The notes beneath the pieces were generated by a model that worked only from the letters and a program-made list of their open reading frames with translations, did no database searches and was not told the origin of the DNA. Position numbers and translations under genes: made by a program. Positions 9,655-20,695 of a stretch of 26,734 nt of DNA are shown here, piece by piece. Within the stretch, counting starts at the first letter, position 1, and each line of letters starts with the position of its first letter. Source of the DNA: Saccoglossus kowalevskii (taxonomy: Eukaryota; Hemichordata; Enteropneusta; Harrimaniidae); NCBI RefSeq assembly GCF_000003605.2, contig NW_003147060.1:1-26734 (forward strand), in the 5' to 3' direction.

Positions 9655-10255
9655 AGTGTGGCAACACCTTTATTTATGACATTGCAGTATGTGTAACACC
9701 TGTGTTTGTGACATTGCAGTATGTGTAACACATGTGTTTATGACATTGCAGTGTTTACAATGTCTGTGTCTGTATCAATGCAGTATATGTAACCCCTGTG
9801 TTTGTGACATTGCAGTATGTGTAACACCTGTGTTTGTGACAATGCAGTATGTGTAACACATGTGTTTATGACATTGCAGTGTGTTCAACCCGTGTTTATG
9901 ACATAGCGGTATGTGTAACACCTGTGTTTCTGACATTGCAGTATGTGTAACACCTGTGTTTATGACATTGCAGTGTGTGCAACACCTGTGTTTATGACAT
10001 TGCAGTGTGGCAACACCTTTATTTATGCCATTGCCGTATGTGTAACTCCTGTGTTTATGATTTTGCAGTGTGTTCAACACCGTGTTTGTGACATTGCAGT
10101 ATGTGTAACACCTGTGTTTGTGACATTGCAGTGTGTTCAACCTGTGTTTATGACATAGCGGTATGTGTAACACCTGTGTTTCTGACATTGCAGTATGTGT
10201 AACACCTGTGTTTATGACATTGCAGTGTGTGCAACACCTGTGTTTATGACATTGC
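9655..10255. repeat. 601-bp duplication, first copy
   Basis: From the 31-bp 'gtggcaacacc' unit near 9658 the variant order recurs 601 bp downstream. It includes 'acaatgtctgtg' near 9758, 'gtaacccctg', 'gttcaacccg' near 9885, a 'tttatttatgccattgccg' unit near 10020 and 'gattttgcag' near 10059. The match to the second copy holds to about 10130. The remaining ~125 bp before 10256 carry the expected connecting units. 601 is 19 units minus 7 bp. Confidence 0.8.
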
Positions 10256-10731
10256 AGTGTGGCAACACCTTTATTTATGACATTGCAGTATGTGTAACAC
10301 CTGTGTTTGTGACATTGCAGTATGTGTAACACATGTGTTTATGACATTGCAGTGTTTACAATGTCTGTGTCTGTATCAATGCAGTATATGTAACCCCTGT
10401 GTTTGTGACATTGCAGTATGTGTAACACCTGTGTTTGTGACATTGCAGTATGTGTAACACATGTGTTTATGACATTGCAGTGTGTTCAACCCGTGTTTAT
10501 GACATAGCGGTATGTGTAACACCTGTGTTTCTGACATTGCAGTATGTGTAACACCTGTGTTTATGACATTGCAGTGTGTGCAACACCTGTGTTTATGACA
10601 TTGCAGTGTGGCAACACCTTTATTTATGACATTGCCGTATGTGTAACTCCTGTGTTTATGATTTTGCAGTGTGTTCAACACCGTGTTTGTGACATTGCAG
10701 TATGTGTAACACCTGTATTTGTGACATTGCA
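10256..10731. repeat. 601-bp duplication, second (shorter) copy
   Basis: Matches 9655-10130 at an offset of 601 bp. Shared rare variants are 'acaatgtctg', 'gtaacccctg' and 'gttcaacccg' followed by 'tgtttatgacatagcgg'. The match is lost after 'cacctgtatttgtgac' near 10711, where this copy continues with 'acacatgtg' units resembling 8880 and 13440. Differences include 'tttatttatgacattgccg' here for 'tttatttatgccattgccg' in copy one. Confidence 0.8.
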
Positions 10732-11399
10732 GTATGTGTAACACATGTGTTTATGACATTGCAGTGTGTACAACATCTGTGTCTGTATCATTGCAGTATA
10801 TGTAACACCTGTGTTTCTGACATTGCAGTATGTGTAACACCTGTGTTTGTGACATTGCAGTGTGTTCAACACCTGTGTTTATGACATAGCGGTATGTTTA
10901 ACACCTGTGACTGTGACATTGCAGTATGTGTGACACATGTGTTTATGACATTGCAGTGTTTACAACATCTGTGTCTGTATCAATGCAGTATATGTAACAG
11001 CTGTGTTTGTGACATTGCAGTATGTGTAACACCTGTGTTTGTGACATTGCAGTATGTGTAACACATGTGTTTGTGACATTGCAGTATGTGTAACACCTGT
11101 GTTTGTGAAATTGCAGTATATGTAACACCTGTGTTTATGACATTGCTGTGTGTACAACATCTGTGTCTGTGTCATTGCAGTATGTTTAACACCTGTGTTT
11201 GTGACATTGCTGTATGTGTAACACATGTGTTTATGACATTGCAGTGTGTTCAACCTGTGTTTATGACATAGCGGTATGTGTAACACCTGTGTTTCTGACA
11301 TTCCAGTATGTGTAACACCTGTATTTATAACATTGCAGTATGTGCAACACCAGTGTTTATGATATTGCAGTGTGTGCAACACCTTTGTTTATGACATTA
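10702..11399. repeat. Block shared with 8.9-9.4, 16.1-16.5 and 17.7-18.0 kb
   Basis: The order 'gattttgcag', 'gtacaacatctg', 'gtatcattgcag', 'catagcggtatgttt', 'ctgtgactgtgac', 'tgtgacacatg', 'gtttacaacatctg', 'gtaacagctg', 'gtgaaattgcag' and 'gtgtctgtgtcattgcag' is shared with 9030-9420 (offset 1841) and 16137-16534. The first 300 bp also match 17705-18010 (offset 7003). The 'tgtatttataac' and 'gtttatgatattgc' units near 11330-11370 are shared with 5270-5315 and 22720-22760. It holds no gene. Confidence 0.75.
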
Positions 11400-11653
11400 C
11401 AGTGTGTGCAGCACCTGTGTTTATGACATTGCAGTGTATGTAACACCTGTGTTTATGACAATGCAATGTGTGCAACACCTGTGTTTATGACATTGCAGTG
11501 TGGCAATACCTGTGTTTATGACATTACAGTGTGTGCAGCACCTGTGTTTATGACATTGCAGTGTATGTAACACCTGTGTTTATGACAATGCAATGTGTGC
11601 AACACCTGTGTTTATGACATTGCAGTGTGGCAATACCTGTGTTTATGACGTTG
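11400..11653. repeat. 127-bp tandem doublet
   Basis: 11400-11526 is followed directly by a near-identical copy at 11527-11653. Each runs from 'cagtgtgtgcagcacc' through 'gacaatgcaatgtgtg' and the 'gtggcaatacc' unit to 'gtttatgac'. The period of 127 bp equals four units minus 1 bp, and the missing base is that of the 31-bp 'gtggcaa' unit. The copies part at 'gacattacag' against 'gacgttgccg'. Confidence 0.85.
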
Positions 11654-12170
11654 CCGTATGTGTAACTCCTGTGTTTATGATTTTGCAGTGTGTTCAACAC
11701 CGTGTTTGTGACATTGCAGTATGTGTAACACCTGTGTTTGTGACATTGCAGTATGTGTAACACATGTGTTTATGACATTGCAGTCTGTACAACACCTGTG
11801 TCTGTATCATTGCAGTATATGTAACACCTGTGTTTCTGACATTGCAGTATGTGTAACACCTGTGTTTGTGACACTGCAGTGTGTTCAACACCTGTGTTTA
11901 TGACATAGCGGTATGTTTAACACCTGTGTTTGTGACATTGCAGTATGTGTCCACATGTGTTTGTGACATTGCAGTATGTGTAACACCTGGGTATGTGACA
12001 TTGCAGTATGTGTAACACCTGTGTTTGTGACATTGCAGTATATGTAACACATGTGTTTATGACATTGCAGTGTTTACAACATCTGTGTCTGTATCAATGC
12101 AGTATATGTAACACCTGTGTTTGTGACATTGCAGTATGTGTAACACCTGTGTTTGTGACATTGCAGTATG
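11590..12170. repeat. About 580-bp block repeated at 18020-18600
   Basis: Matches 18020-18600 at an offset of 6430 bp. Both copies carry the rare 'acacctgggtatgtgac' (near 11986 and 18416) and 'gcagtctgtacaacacc' (near 11783 and 18213) variants. The match ends abruptly at 'cagtatgtgccatgcc' here against 'cagtatgtgtaacacatg' in the other copy. The block also resembles 5575-6230 (offset 5956), which lacks the 'ctgggtatg' variant. Confidence 0.85.
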
Positions 12171-12394
12171 TGCCATGCCTGTGTTTGTGACATTACAGTG
12201 TGTGAAACACCTGTGTTTACGACATTGCAGTATGTGTAACACCTGTGTTTATGACATTGCAGTATGTGCCATGCCTGTGTTTGTGACATTACAGTGTGTA
12301 CAACACCTGTGTTTGACATTGCAGTGTATGTAACACCTGTGTTTATGACATTGCAGTGTGTGTAACTCCTGTATTTATGATTTTGCAGTGTGTT
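12171..12394. repeat. Shortened link between duplication blocks
   Basis: About seven units with 'gtgccatgcc', 'gtgtgaaacacc' and 'gtacaacacc' linkers like 6210-6350. They then jump through a shortened unit, 'cctgtgtttgacattgcag' near 12307, which lacks three bases of the usual 'tttatgac'. The next units include 'gtgtaactcctgtatttatg' and 'gattttgcag' near 12379 with 'caacgccgtgtttgcgacac'. Compared with 6350-6620, several units are missing, so this looks like an internal deletion. Confidence 0.7.
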
Positions 12395-13379
12395 CAACGC
12401 CGTGTTTGCGACACTGCAGTATGTGTAACACCTGTGTTTGTGACATTGCAATATGTGTAACACATGTGTTTATGACATTGCAGTGTGTACAACATCTGTG
12501 TCTGTATCATTTGCAGTATATGTAAACACCTGTGTTTCTGACATTGCAGTATGTGTAACACCTGTGTTTTGTGACATTGCAGTGTGTTCAACACCTGTGT
12601 TTCTGACATTGCAGTATGTGTAACACCTGTGTTTGTGACATTGCAGTATGTGTAACACATGTGTTTATGACATTGAGGTGTTTACAACGTCTGTGTCTGT
12701 ATCAATGCAGTATATGTAACACCTGTGTTTGTGACATTGCAGTATGTGTAACACCTGTGTTTGTGACATTGCAGTATGTGTAACACCTGTGTTTGTGACA
12801 TTGCAGTATGTGTAACACATGTGTTTATGACATTGCAGTGTGTTCAACCTGTGTTTATGACATAGCGGTATGTGTAACACCTGTGTTTCTGACATTCCAG
12901 TATGTGTAACACCTGTGTTTATGACATTGCAGTGTGTGCAACACCTGTGTTTATGACATTGCAGTGTGGCAACACCTTTATTTATGACATTGCAGTATGT
13001 GTAACACCTGTGTTTGTGACATTGCAGTATGTGTAACACATGTGTTTATGACATTGCAGTGTTTACAACGTCTGTGTCTGTATCAATGCAGTATATGTAA
13101 CACCTGTGTTTGTGACATTGCAGTATGTGTAACACCTGTGTTTGTGACATTGCAGTATGTGTAACACATGTGTTTATGACATTGCAGTGTGTTCAACCTG
13201 TGTTTATGACATAGCGGTATGTGTAACACCTGTGTTTCTGACATTGCAGTATGTGTAACACCTGTGTTTATGACATTGCAGAGTGTGCAACACTAGTGTT
13301 TATGACATTGCAGTGTGGCAGCACCTTTATTTATGACATTGCCGTATGTGTAACTCCTGTGTTTATGATTTTGCAGTGT
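12395..13379. repeat. 985-bp tandem duplication, copy 1
   Basis: Copy 1 of a duplication whose second copy follows at about 13380. The offset is 985 bp (31 units minus 7 bp), and 988 bp across the first part. The 3-bp change is caused by three single-base insertions in this copy near 12511, 12525 and 12568, each lengthening a homopolymer. It contains the 381-bp block at 12661. Near 13280 it carries 'gcagagtgtgcaacactag' and 'gtggcagcacc', which are shared with 17576. Confidence 0.8.
12661..13041. repeat. 381-bp higher-order block, copy 4
   Basis: Same order and length, inside copy 1 of the 985-bp duplication. It carries 'gacattccag' near 12894. The marker lies at 12680 and again at 13061. 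Confidence 0.9.
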
Positions 13380-14265
13380 GTTCAACACCGTGTTTGTGAC
13401 ATTGCAGTATGTGTAACACCTGTGTTTGTGACATTGCAGTATGTGTAACACATGTGTTTATGACATTGCAGTGTGTACAACATCTGTGTCTGTATCATTG
13501 CAGTATATGTAACACCTGTGTTTCTGACATTGCAGTATGTGTAACACCTGTGTTTGTGACATTGCAGTGTGTTCAACACCTGTGTTTCTGACATTGCAGT
13601 ATGTGTAACACCTGTGTTTGTGACATTGCAGTATGTGTAACACATGTGTTTATGACATTGAGGTGTTTACAACGTCTGTGTCTGTATCAATGCAGTATAT
13701 GTAACACCTGTGTTTGTGACATTGCTGTATGTGTAACACCTGTGTTTGTGACATTGCAGTATGTGTAACACCTGTGTTTGTGACATTGCAGTATGTGTAA
13801 CACATGTGTTTATGACATTGCAGTGTGTTCAACCTGTGTTTATGACATAGCGGTATGTGTAACACCTGTGTTTCTGACATTGCAGTATGTGTAACACCTG
13901 TGTTTATGACATTGCAGTGTGTGCAACACCTGTGTTTATGACATTGCAGTGTGGCAACACCTTTATTTATGACATTGCAGTATGTGTAACACCTGTGTTT
14001 GTGACATTGCAGTATGTGTAACACATGTGTTTATGACATTGCAGTGTTTACAACGTCTGTGTCTGTATCAATGCAGTATATGTAACACCTGTGTTTGTGA
14101 CATTGCAGTATGTGTAACACCTGTGTTTGTGACATTACAGTATGTGTAACACATGTGTTTATGACATTGCAGTGTGTTCAACCTGTGTTTATGACATAGC
14201 GGTATGTGTAACACCTGTGTTTCTGACATTGCAGTATGTGTAACACCTGTGTTTATGACATTGCA
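13380..14265. repeat. 985-bp tandem duplication, copy 2 (incomplete)
   Basis: Follows copy 1 with the same order of variants, including the 381-bp block at 13646. It lacks the three inserted bases. It ends earlier than copy 1: at about 14265 it passes to 'gtggcaacacctttatttatg', where copy 1 continues with 'agtgtgcaacactag'. Visible changes are 'gacattgctgtatg' near 13725 and 'gacattacag' near 14133. The latter recurs at 18969, in the segment homologous to this part. Confidence 0.8.
13646..14026. repeat. 381-bp higher-order block, copy 5
   Basis: Same order and length, inside copy 2 of the 985-bp duplication. It carries 'gacattgctgtatg' near 13725. The marker lies at 13665 and again at 14046. 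Confidence 0.9.
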
Positions 14266-15860
14266 GTGTGGCAACACCTTTATTTATGACATTGCAGTAT
14301 GTGTAACACCTGTGTTTGTGACATTGCAGTATGTGTAACACATGTGTTTATGACATTGCAGTGTTTACAATGTCTGTGTCTGTATCAATGCAGTATATGT
14401 AACACCTGTGTTTGTGACATTGCAGTATGTGTAACACCTGTGTTTGTGACATTGCAGTATGTGTAACACATGTGTTTATGACATTGCAGTATGTTCAACC
14501 TGTGTTTATGACATAGTGGTATGTGTAACACCTGTGTTTCTGACATTGCAGTATGTGTAACACCTGTGTTTATGACATTGCAGTGTGTGCAACACCTGTG
14601 TTTATGACATTGCAGTGTGGCAATACCTTTATTTATGACATTGCCGTATGTGTAACTCCAGTGTTTATGATTTTGCAGTGTGTTCAACACCGTGTTTGTG
14701 ACATTGCAGTATGTGTAACACCTGTGTTTGTGACATTGCAGTATGTGTAACACTTGTGTTTATGACATTGCAGTGTGTACAACATCTGTGTCTGTATCAT
14801 TGCAGTATATGTAACACCTGTGTTTCTGACATTGCAGTATGTGTAACACCTGTGTTTGTGACATTGCAGTGTGTTCAACAACTGTGTTTATGACATACCG
14901 GTATGTTTAACACCTGTGACTGTGACATTGCAGTATGTGTAACACCTGTGTATGTGACATTGCAGTATGTGTAACACCTGTGTTTGTGACATTGCAGTAT
15001 ATGTAACACATTTGTTTATGACATTGCAGTGTTTACATCATCTGTGTCTGTATCAATGCAGTATATGTAACAGCTGTGTTTGTGACATTGCAGTATGTGT
15101 AACACCTGTGTTTGTGAAATTGCAGTATGTGTAACACCTGTGTTTATGACATTGCTGTGTGTACAACATCTGTGTCTGTGTCATTGCAGTATGTTTAACA
15201 ACCTGTGTTTGTGACATTGCTGTATGTGTAACACATGTGTTTATGACATTGCAGTGTGTTCAACCTGTGTTTATGACATAGCGGTATGTGTAACACCTGT
15301 GTTTATGACATTGTAGTATGTGCAATACCTGTGTTTATGACATTGCAATATGTACAATGCCCGTGTTTGTGACATTACAGTGTGTACAACACCTGTGTGT
15401 ATGACATTGCATTGTGTGCCATACCTGTGTTTATGGCATTGCAGTATGTGCAACACCAGTGTTTATGGCATTTCAGTGTTTGCAACACCTGTGTTTGTGA
15501 CATTGCAGTGTATGTAACACCTGTGTTTATGACATTGCAGTGTGTGCAACACCTGTGTTTATGACATTGCAGTGTGGCAACACCTGTGTTTATGACATCG
15601 CCGTATGTGTAACTCCTGTGTTTATGAATTTGCAGTGTGTTCAACACCGTGTTTGTGACATTGCAGTATGCGTAACCCCTGTGTTTGTGACATTGCAGTA
15701 TGTGTAACACATGTGTTTATGACATTGCAGTGTGTACAACATCTGTGTCTGTATCATTGCAGCATATGTAACACCTGTGTTTCTAACATTGCAGTATGTA
15801 TAACACCTGTGTTTGTGACATTGCAGTGTGTTCAACACCTGTGTTTCTGACATTGCAGTA
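14084..15860. repeat. About 1.78-kb block repeated at 18920-20695
   Basis: Matches 18920-20695 at an offset of 4836 bp, changing to 4835 after an extra base at 'tttaacaacctg' near 15200. Shared rare variants are 'gacattacag', 'gtatgttcaacctg', 'catagtggtatg', 'gtggcaatacc', 'aactccagtg', 'gttcaacaactg', 'cataccggtatgttt' and 'aacacatttgtttatg'. Differences include 'acatcatctg' at 15035 against 'acaacatctg', and 'cacttgtg' near 14752. The constant spacing over 1.78 kb makes this one of the clearest segmental duplications in the window. Confidence 0.9.
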
Positions 15861-16513
15861 TATGTAACACCTGTGTTTGTGACATTGCAGTATGTGTATC
15901 ACCTGTGTTTGTGACATTGTAGTATGAGCAACACTGGTGTTTATGACATTGTAGTATGTGCAATACCTGTGTTTATGACATTGCAATATGTGCCATGCCT
16001 GTGTTTGTGACATTGCAGCATATGTAACACCTGTGTTTCTGACATTGCAGTATGTGTAACACCTGTGTTTGTGACATTGCAGTGTGTTTTACACCTGTGT
16101 TTATGACATTGCAGTGTGGCAACACCTGTGTTTATGACATAGCGGTATGTTTAACACCTGTGACTGTGACATTGCAGTATATGTGACACATGTGTTTATG
16201 ACATTGCAGTGTTTACAACATCTGTGTCTGTATCAATGCAGTATATGTAACAGCTGTGTTTGTGACATTGCAGTATGTGTAACACCTGTGTTTGTGACAT
16301 TACAGTATGTGTAACACATGTGTTTGTGACATTGCAGTATGTGTAACACCTGTGTTTGTGAAATTGCAGTATGTGTAACACCTGTGTTTATGACATTGCT
16401 CTGTGTACAACATCTGTGTCTGTGTCATTGCAGTATGTTTAACACCTGTGTTTGTGACATTGCTGTATGTGTAACACATGTGTTTATGACATTGCAGTGT
16501 GTTCAACCTGTGT
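15271..16513. repeat. 1243-bp tandem duplication, copy 1
   Basis: Copy 1 of a direct duplication with period 1243 bp (39 units minus 5 bp). It starts with 'gtgtaacacctgtgtttatgac' before 'gtagtatgtgcaatacc' and carries 'caatatgtacaatgcccg', 'gaatttgcag' near 15627, 'gtatgcgtaacccctg', 'tttctaacattgcag', 'gtgtatcacc' and 'gtatgagcaacactggtg'. After about 16100 it passes through 'gtgtgttttacacc' into units like 9043-9440, up to the start of copy 2. Confidence 0.88.
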
Positions 16514-17340
16514 TTATGACATAGCGGTATGTGTAACACCTGTGTTTATGACATTGTAGTATGTGCAATACCTGTGTTTATGACATTGCAATATGTACAA
16601 TGCCCGTGTTTGTGACATTACAGTGTGTACAACACCTGTGTGTATGACATTGCATTGTGTGCCATACCTGTGTTTATGGCATTGCAGTATGTGCAACACC
16701 AGTGTTTATGGCATTTCAGTGTTTGCAACACCTGTGTTTGTGACATTGCAGTGTATGTAACACCTGTGTTTATGACATTGCAGTGTGTGCAACACCTGTG
16801 TTTATGACATTGCAGTGTGGCAACACCTGTGTTTATGACATCGCCGTATGTGTAACTCCTGTGTTTATGAATTTGCAGTGTGTTCAACACCGTGTTTGTG
16901 ACATTGCAGTATGCGTAACCCCTGTGTTTGTGACATTGCAGTATGTGTAACACATGTGTTTATGACATTGCAGTGTGTACAACATCTGTGTCTGTATCAT
17001 TGCAGCATATGTAACACCTGTGTTTCTAACATTGCAGTATGTATAACACCTGTGTTTGTGACATTGCAGTGTGTTCAACACCTGTGTTTCTGACATTGCA
17101 GTATATGTAACACCTGTGTTTGTGACATTGCAGTATGTGTATCACCTGTGTTTGTGACATTGTAGTATGAGCAACACCGGTGTTTATGACATTGTAGTAT
17201 GTGCAATACCTGTGTTTATGACATTGCAATATGTGCCATGCCTGTGTTTGTGACATTGCAGCATATGTAACACCTGTGTTTCTGACATTGCAGTATGTGT
17301 AACACCTGTGTTTGTGACATTGCAGTGTGTTCAACACCTG
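16514..17340. repeat. 1243-bp tandem duplication, copy 2 (first two thirds)
   Basis: Repeats 15271-16097 with almost no change. Observed differences are 'acaccggtg' near 17176 for 'acactggtg', and 'gtgtgttcaacacc' near 17326 for 'gtgtgttttacacc'. After about 17340 the copies diverge. This one continues with 'gtggcaacacc' and 'gacgttgccg' units like 5680 and 23140, whereas copy 1 goes to a 'catagcggtatgttt' unit. Confidence 0.88.
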
Positions 17341-18019
17341 TGTTTATGACATTGCAGTGTGGCAACACCTGTGTTTATGACGTTGCCGTATGTGTAACTC
17401 CTGTGTTTATGATTTTGCAGTGTGTTCAACACCGTGTTTGTGACATTGCAGTATGTGTAACACATGTGTTTATGACATTGCAGTGTGTTCAACCTGTGTT
17501 TATGACATAGCGGTATGTGTAACACCTGTGTTTCTGACATTGCAGTATGTGTAACACCTGTGTTTATGACATTGCAGAGTGTGCAACACTAGTGTTTATG
17601 ACATTGCAGTGTGGCAGCACCTTTATTTATGACATTGCCGTATGTGTAACTCCTGTGTTTATGATTTTGCAGTGTGTTCAACACCGTGTTTGTGACATTG
17701 CAGTATGTGTAACACCTGTGTTTGTGACATTGCAGTATGTGTAACACATGTGTTTATGACATTGCAGTGTGTACAACATCTGTGTCTGTATCATTGCAGT
17801 ATATGTAACACCTGTGTTTCTGACATTGCAGTATGTGTAACACCTGTGTTTGTGACATTGCAGTGTGTTCAACACCTGTGTTTATGACATAGCGGTATGT
17901 TTAACACCTGTGACTGTGACATTGCAGTATGTGTGACACATGTGTTTATGACATTGCAGTGTTTACAACATCTGTGTCTGTATCAATGCAGTATATGTAA
18001 CAGCTGTGTTTGTGACATT
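17341..18019. repeat. Patchwork of 13.2-kb-like and 10.7-kb-like segments
   Basis: 17456-17883 matches 13160-13587 (offset 4296) and shares the rare 'gcagagtgtgcaacactag' and 'gtggcagcacc' variants near 17576. From about 17705 to 18010 it also matches 10702-11007 (offset 7003), including 'ctgtgactgtgac' and 'tatgtgtgacac'. At about 18015 the match jumps, within one unit, from 'gtaacagctg' to 'caatgtgtgcaacacc', which belongs to the 11.6-kb block. It holds no gene. Confidence 0.8.
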
Positions 18020-18600
18020 GCAATGTGTGCAACACCTGTGTTTATGACATTGCAGTGTGGCAATACCTGTGTTTATGACGTTGCCGTATGTGTAACTCCT
18101 GTGTTTATGATTTTGCAGTGTGTTCAACACCGTGTTTGTGACATTGCAGTATGTGTAACACCTGTGTTTGTGACATTGCAGTATGTGTAACACATGTGTT
18201 TATGACATTGCAGTCTGTACAACACCTGTGTCTGTATCATTGCAGTATATGTAACACCTGTGTTTCTGACATTGCAGTATGTGTAACACCTGTGTTTGTG
18301 ACACTGCAGTGTGTTCAACACCTGTGTTTATGACATAGCGGTATGTTTAACACCTGTGTTTGTGACATTGCAGTATGTGTCCACATGTGTTTGTGACATT
18401 GCAGTATGTGTAACACCTGGGTATGTGACATTGCAGTATGTGTAACACCTGTGTTTGTGACATTGCAGTATATGTAACACATGTGTTTATGACATTGCAG
18501 TGTTTACAACATCTGTGTCTGTATCAATGCAGTATATGTAACACCTGTGTTTGTGACATTGCAGTATGTGTAACACCTGTGTTTGTGACATTGCAGTATG
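18020..18600. repeat. Copy of 11590-12170
   Basis: This second copy of the 580-bp block keeps the 'gtctgtacaacacc', 'gtgtccacatg' and 'ctgggtatgtgac' variants at an offset of 6430 bp. Both ends are sharp changes of best match: 10.7-kb-like before and 8.6-kb-like after. It appears as an inserted or exchanged tile rather than the end of a longer duplication. Confidence 0.82.
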
Positions 18601-18919
18601 TGTAACACATGTGTTTATGACATTGCAGTGTGTTCAACCTGTGTTTATGACATAGCGGTATGTGTAACACCTGTGTTTGTGACATTGCAGTATGTGTAAC
18701 ACCTGTGTTTGTGACATTGCAGTGTGTGGAACACCTGTGTTTATGACATTCCAGTGTGGCAACACCTTTATTTATGACATTGCCGTATGTGTAACTCCTG
18801 TGTTTATGATTTTGCAGTGTGTTCAACACCGTGTTTGTGACATTGCAGTATGTGTAACACATGTGTTTATGACATTGCAGTGTGTACAACATCTGTGTCT
18901 GTATCATTGCAGTATATGT
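18601..18919. repeat. Tile matching 8644-8962
   Basis: Matches the 8.6-9.0 kb sequence at an offset of 9957 bp, including 'gacattccagtgtggcaac' (near 18750 and 8793), 'tttatttatgacattgccg' and 'gattttgcag'. Differences include 'gtgtggaacacc' near 18726 and loss of the 'gcatgtgtaac' variant. Near 18930 the match changes to 14.1 kb. No gene is visible. Confidence 0.78.
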
Positions 18920-20695
18920 AACACCTGTGTTTCTGACATTGCAGTATGTGTAACACCTGTGTTTGTGACATTACAGTATGTGTAACACATGTGTTTATGA
19001 CATTGCAGTGTGTTCAACCTGTGTTTATGACATAGCGGTATGTGTAACACCTGTGTTTCTGACATTGCAGTATGTGTAACACCTGTGTTTATGACATTGC
19101 AGTGTGGCAACACCTTTATTTATGACATTGCAGTATGTGTAACACCTGTGTTTGTGACATTGCAGTATGTGTAACACATGTGTTTATGACATTGCAGTGT
19201 TTACAATGTCTGTGTCTGTATCAATGCAGTATATGTAACACCTGTGTTTGTGACATTGCAGTATGTGTAACACCTGTGTTTGTGACATTGCAGTATGTGT
19301 AACACATGTGTTTATGACATTGCAGTATGTTCAACCTGTGTTTATGACATAGTGGTATGTGTAACACCTGTGTTTCTGACATTGCAGTATGTGTAACACC
19401 TGTGTTTATGACATTGCAGTGTGTGCAACACCTGTGTTTATGACATTGCAGTGTGGCAATACCTTTATTGATGACATTGCCGTATGTGTAACTCCAGTGT
19501 TTATGATTTTGCAGTGTGTTCAACACCGTGTTTGTGACATTGCAGTATGTGTAACACCTGTGTTTGTGACATTGCAGTATGTGTAACACATGTGTTTATG
19601 ACATTGCAGTGTGTACAACATCTGTGTCTGTATCATTGCAGTATATGTAACACCTGTGTTTCTGACATTGCAGTATGTGTAACACCTGTGTTTGTGACAT
19701 TGCAGTGTGTTCAACAACTGTGTTTATGACATACCGGTATGTTTAACACCTGTGACTGTGACATTGCAGTATGTGTAACACCTGTGTATGTGACATTGCA
19801 GTATGTGTAACACCTGTGTTTGTGACATTGCAGTATATGTAACACATTTGTTTATGACATTGCAGTGTTTACAACATCTGTGTCTGTATCAATGCAGTAT
19901 ATGTAACAGCTGTGTTTGTGACATTGCAGTATGTGTAACACCTGTGTTTGTGAAATTGCAGTATGTGTAACACCTGTGTTTATGACATTGCTGTGTGTAC
20001 AACATCTGTGTCTGTGTCATTGCAGTATGTTTAACACCTGTGTTTGTGACATTGCTGTATGTGTAACACATGTGTTTATGACATTGCAGTGTGTTCAACC
20101 TGTGTTTATGACATAGCGGTATGTGTAACACCTGTGTTTATGACATTGTAGTATGTGCAATACCTGTGTTTATGACATTGCAATATGTACAATGCCCGTG
20201 TTTGTGACATTACAGTGTGTACAACACCTGTATGTATGACATTGCATTGTGTGTCATACCTGTGTTTATGGCATTGCAGTATGTGCAACACCAGTGTTTA
20301 TGGCATTTCAGTGTTTGCAACACCTGTGTTTGTGCCATTGCAGTGTATGTAACACCTGTGTTTATGACATTGCAGTGTGTGCAACACCTGTGTTTATGAC
20401 ATTGCAGTGTGGCAACACCTGTGTTTATGACATCGCCGTATGTGTAACTCCTGTGTTTATGAATTTGCAGTGTGTTCAACACCGTGTTTGTGACATTGCA
20501 GTATGCGTAACACCTGTGTTTGTGACATTGCAGTATGTGTAACACATGTGTTTATGACATTGCAGTGTGTACAACATCTGTGTCTGTATCATTGCAGCAT
20601 ATGTAACACCTGTGTTTCTGACATTGCAGTATGTATAACACCTGTGTTTGTGACATTGCAGTGTGTTCAACACCTGTGTTTCTGACATTGCAGTA
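18920..20695. repeat. Copy of 14084-15860
   Basis: This is the second copy of the 1.78-kb block and continues into the block related to 301-844. Copy-specific changes include 'tttattgatgac' near 19465, 'cctgtatgtatgac' near 20228, 'gtgtgtcatacc' near 20250 and 'tttgtgccattgcag' near 20331. It lacks the extra base seen at 15200. The region from 20135 onwards is also the start of the long match to 330-1790. It holds no gene. Confidence 0.88.
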
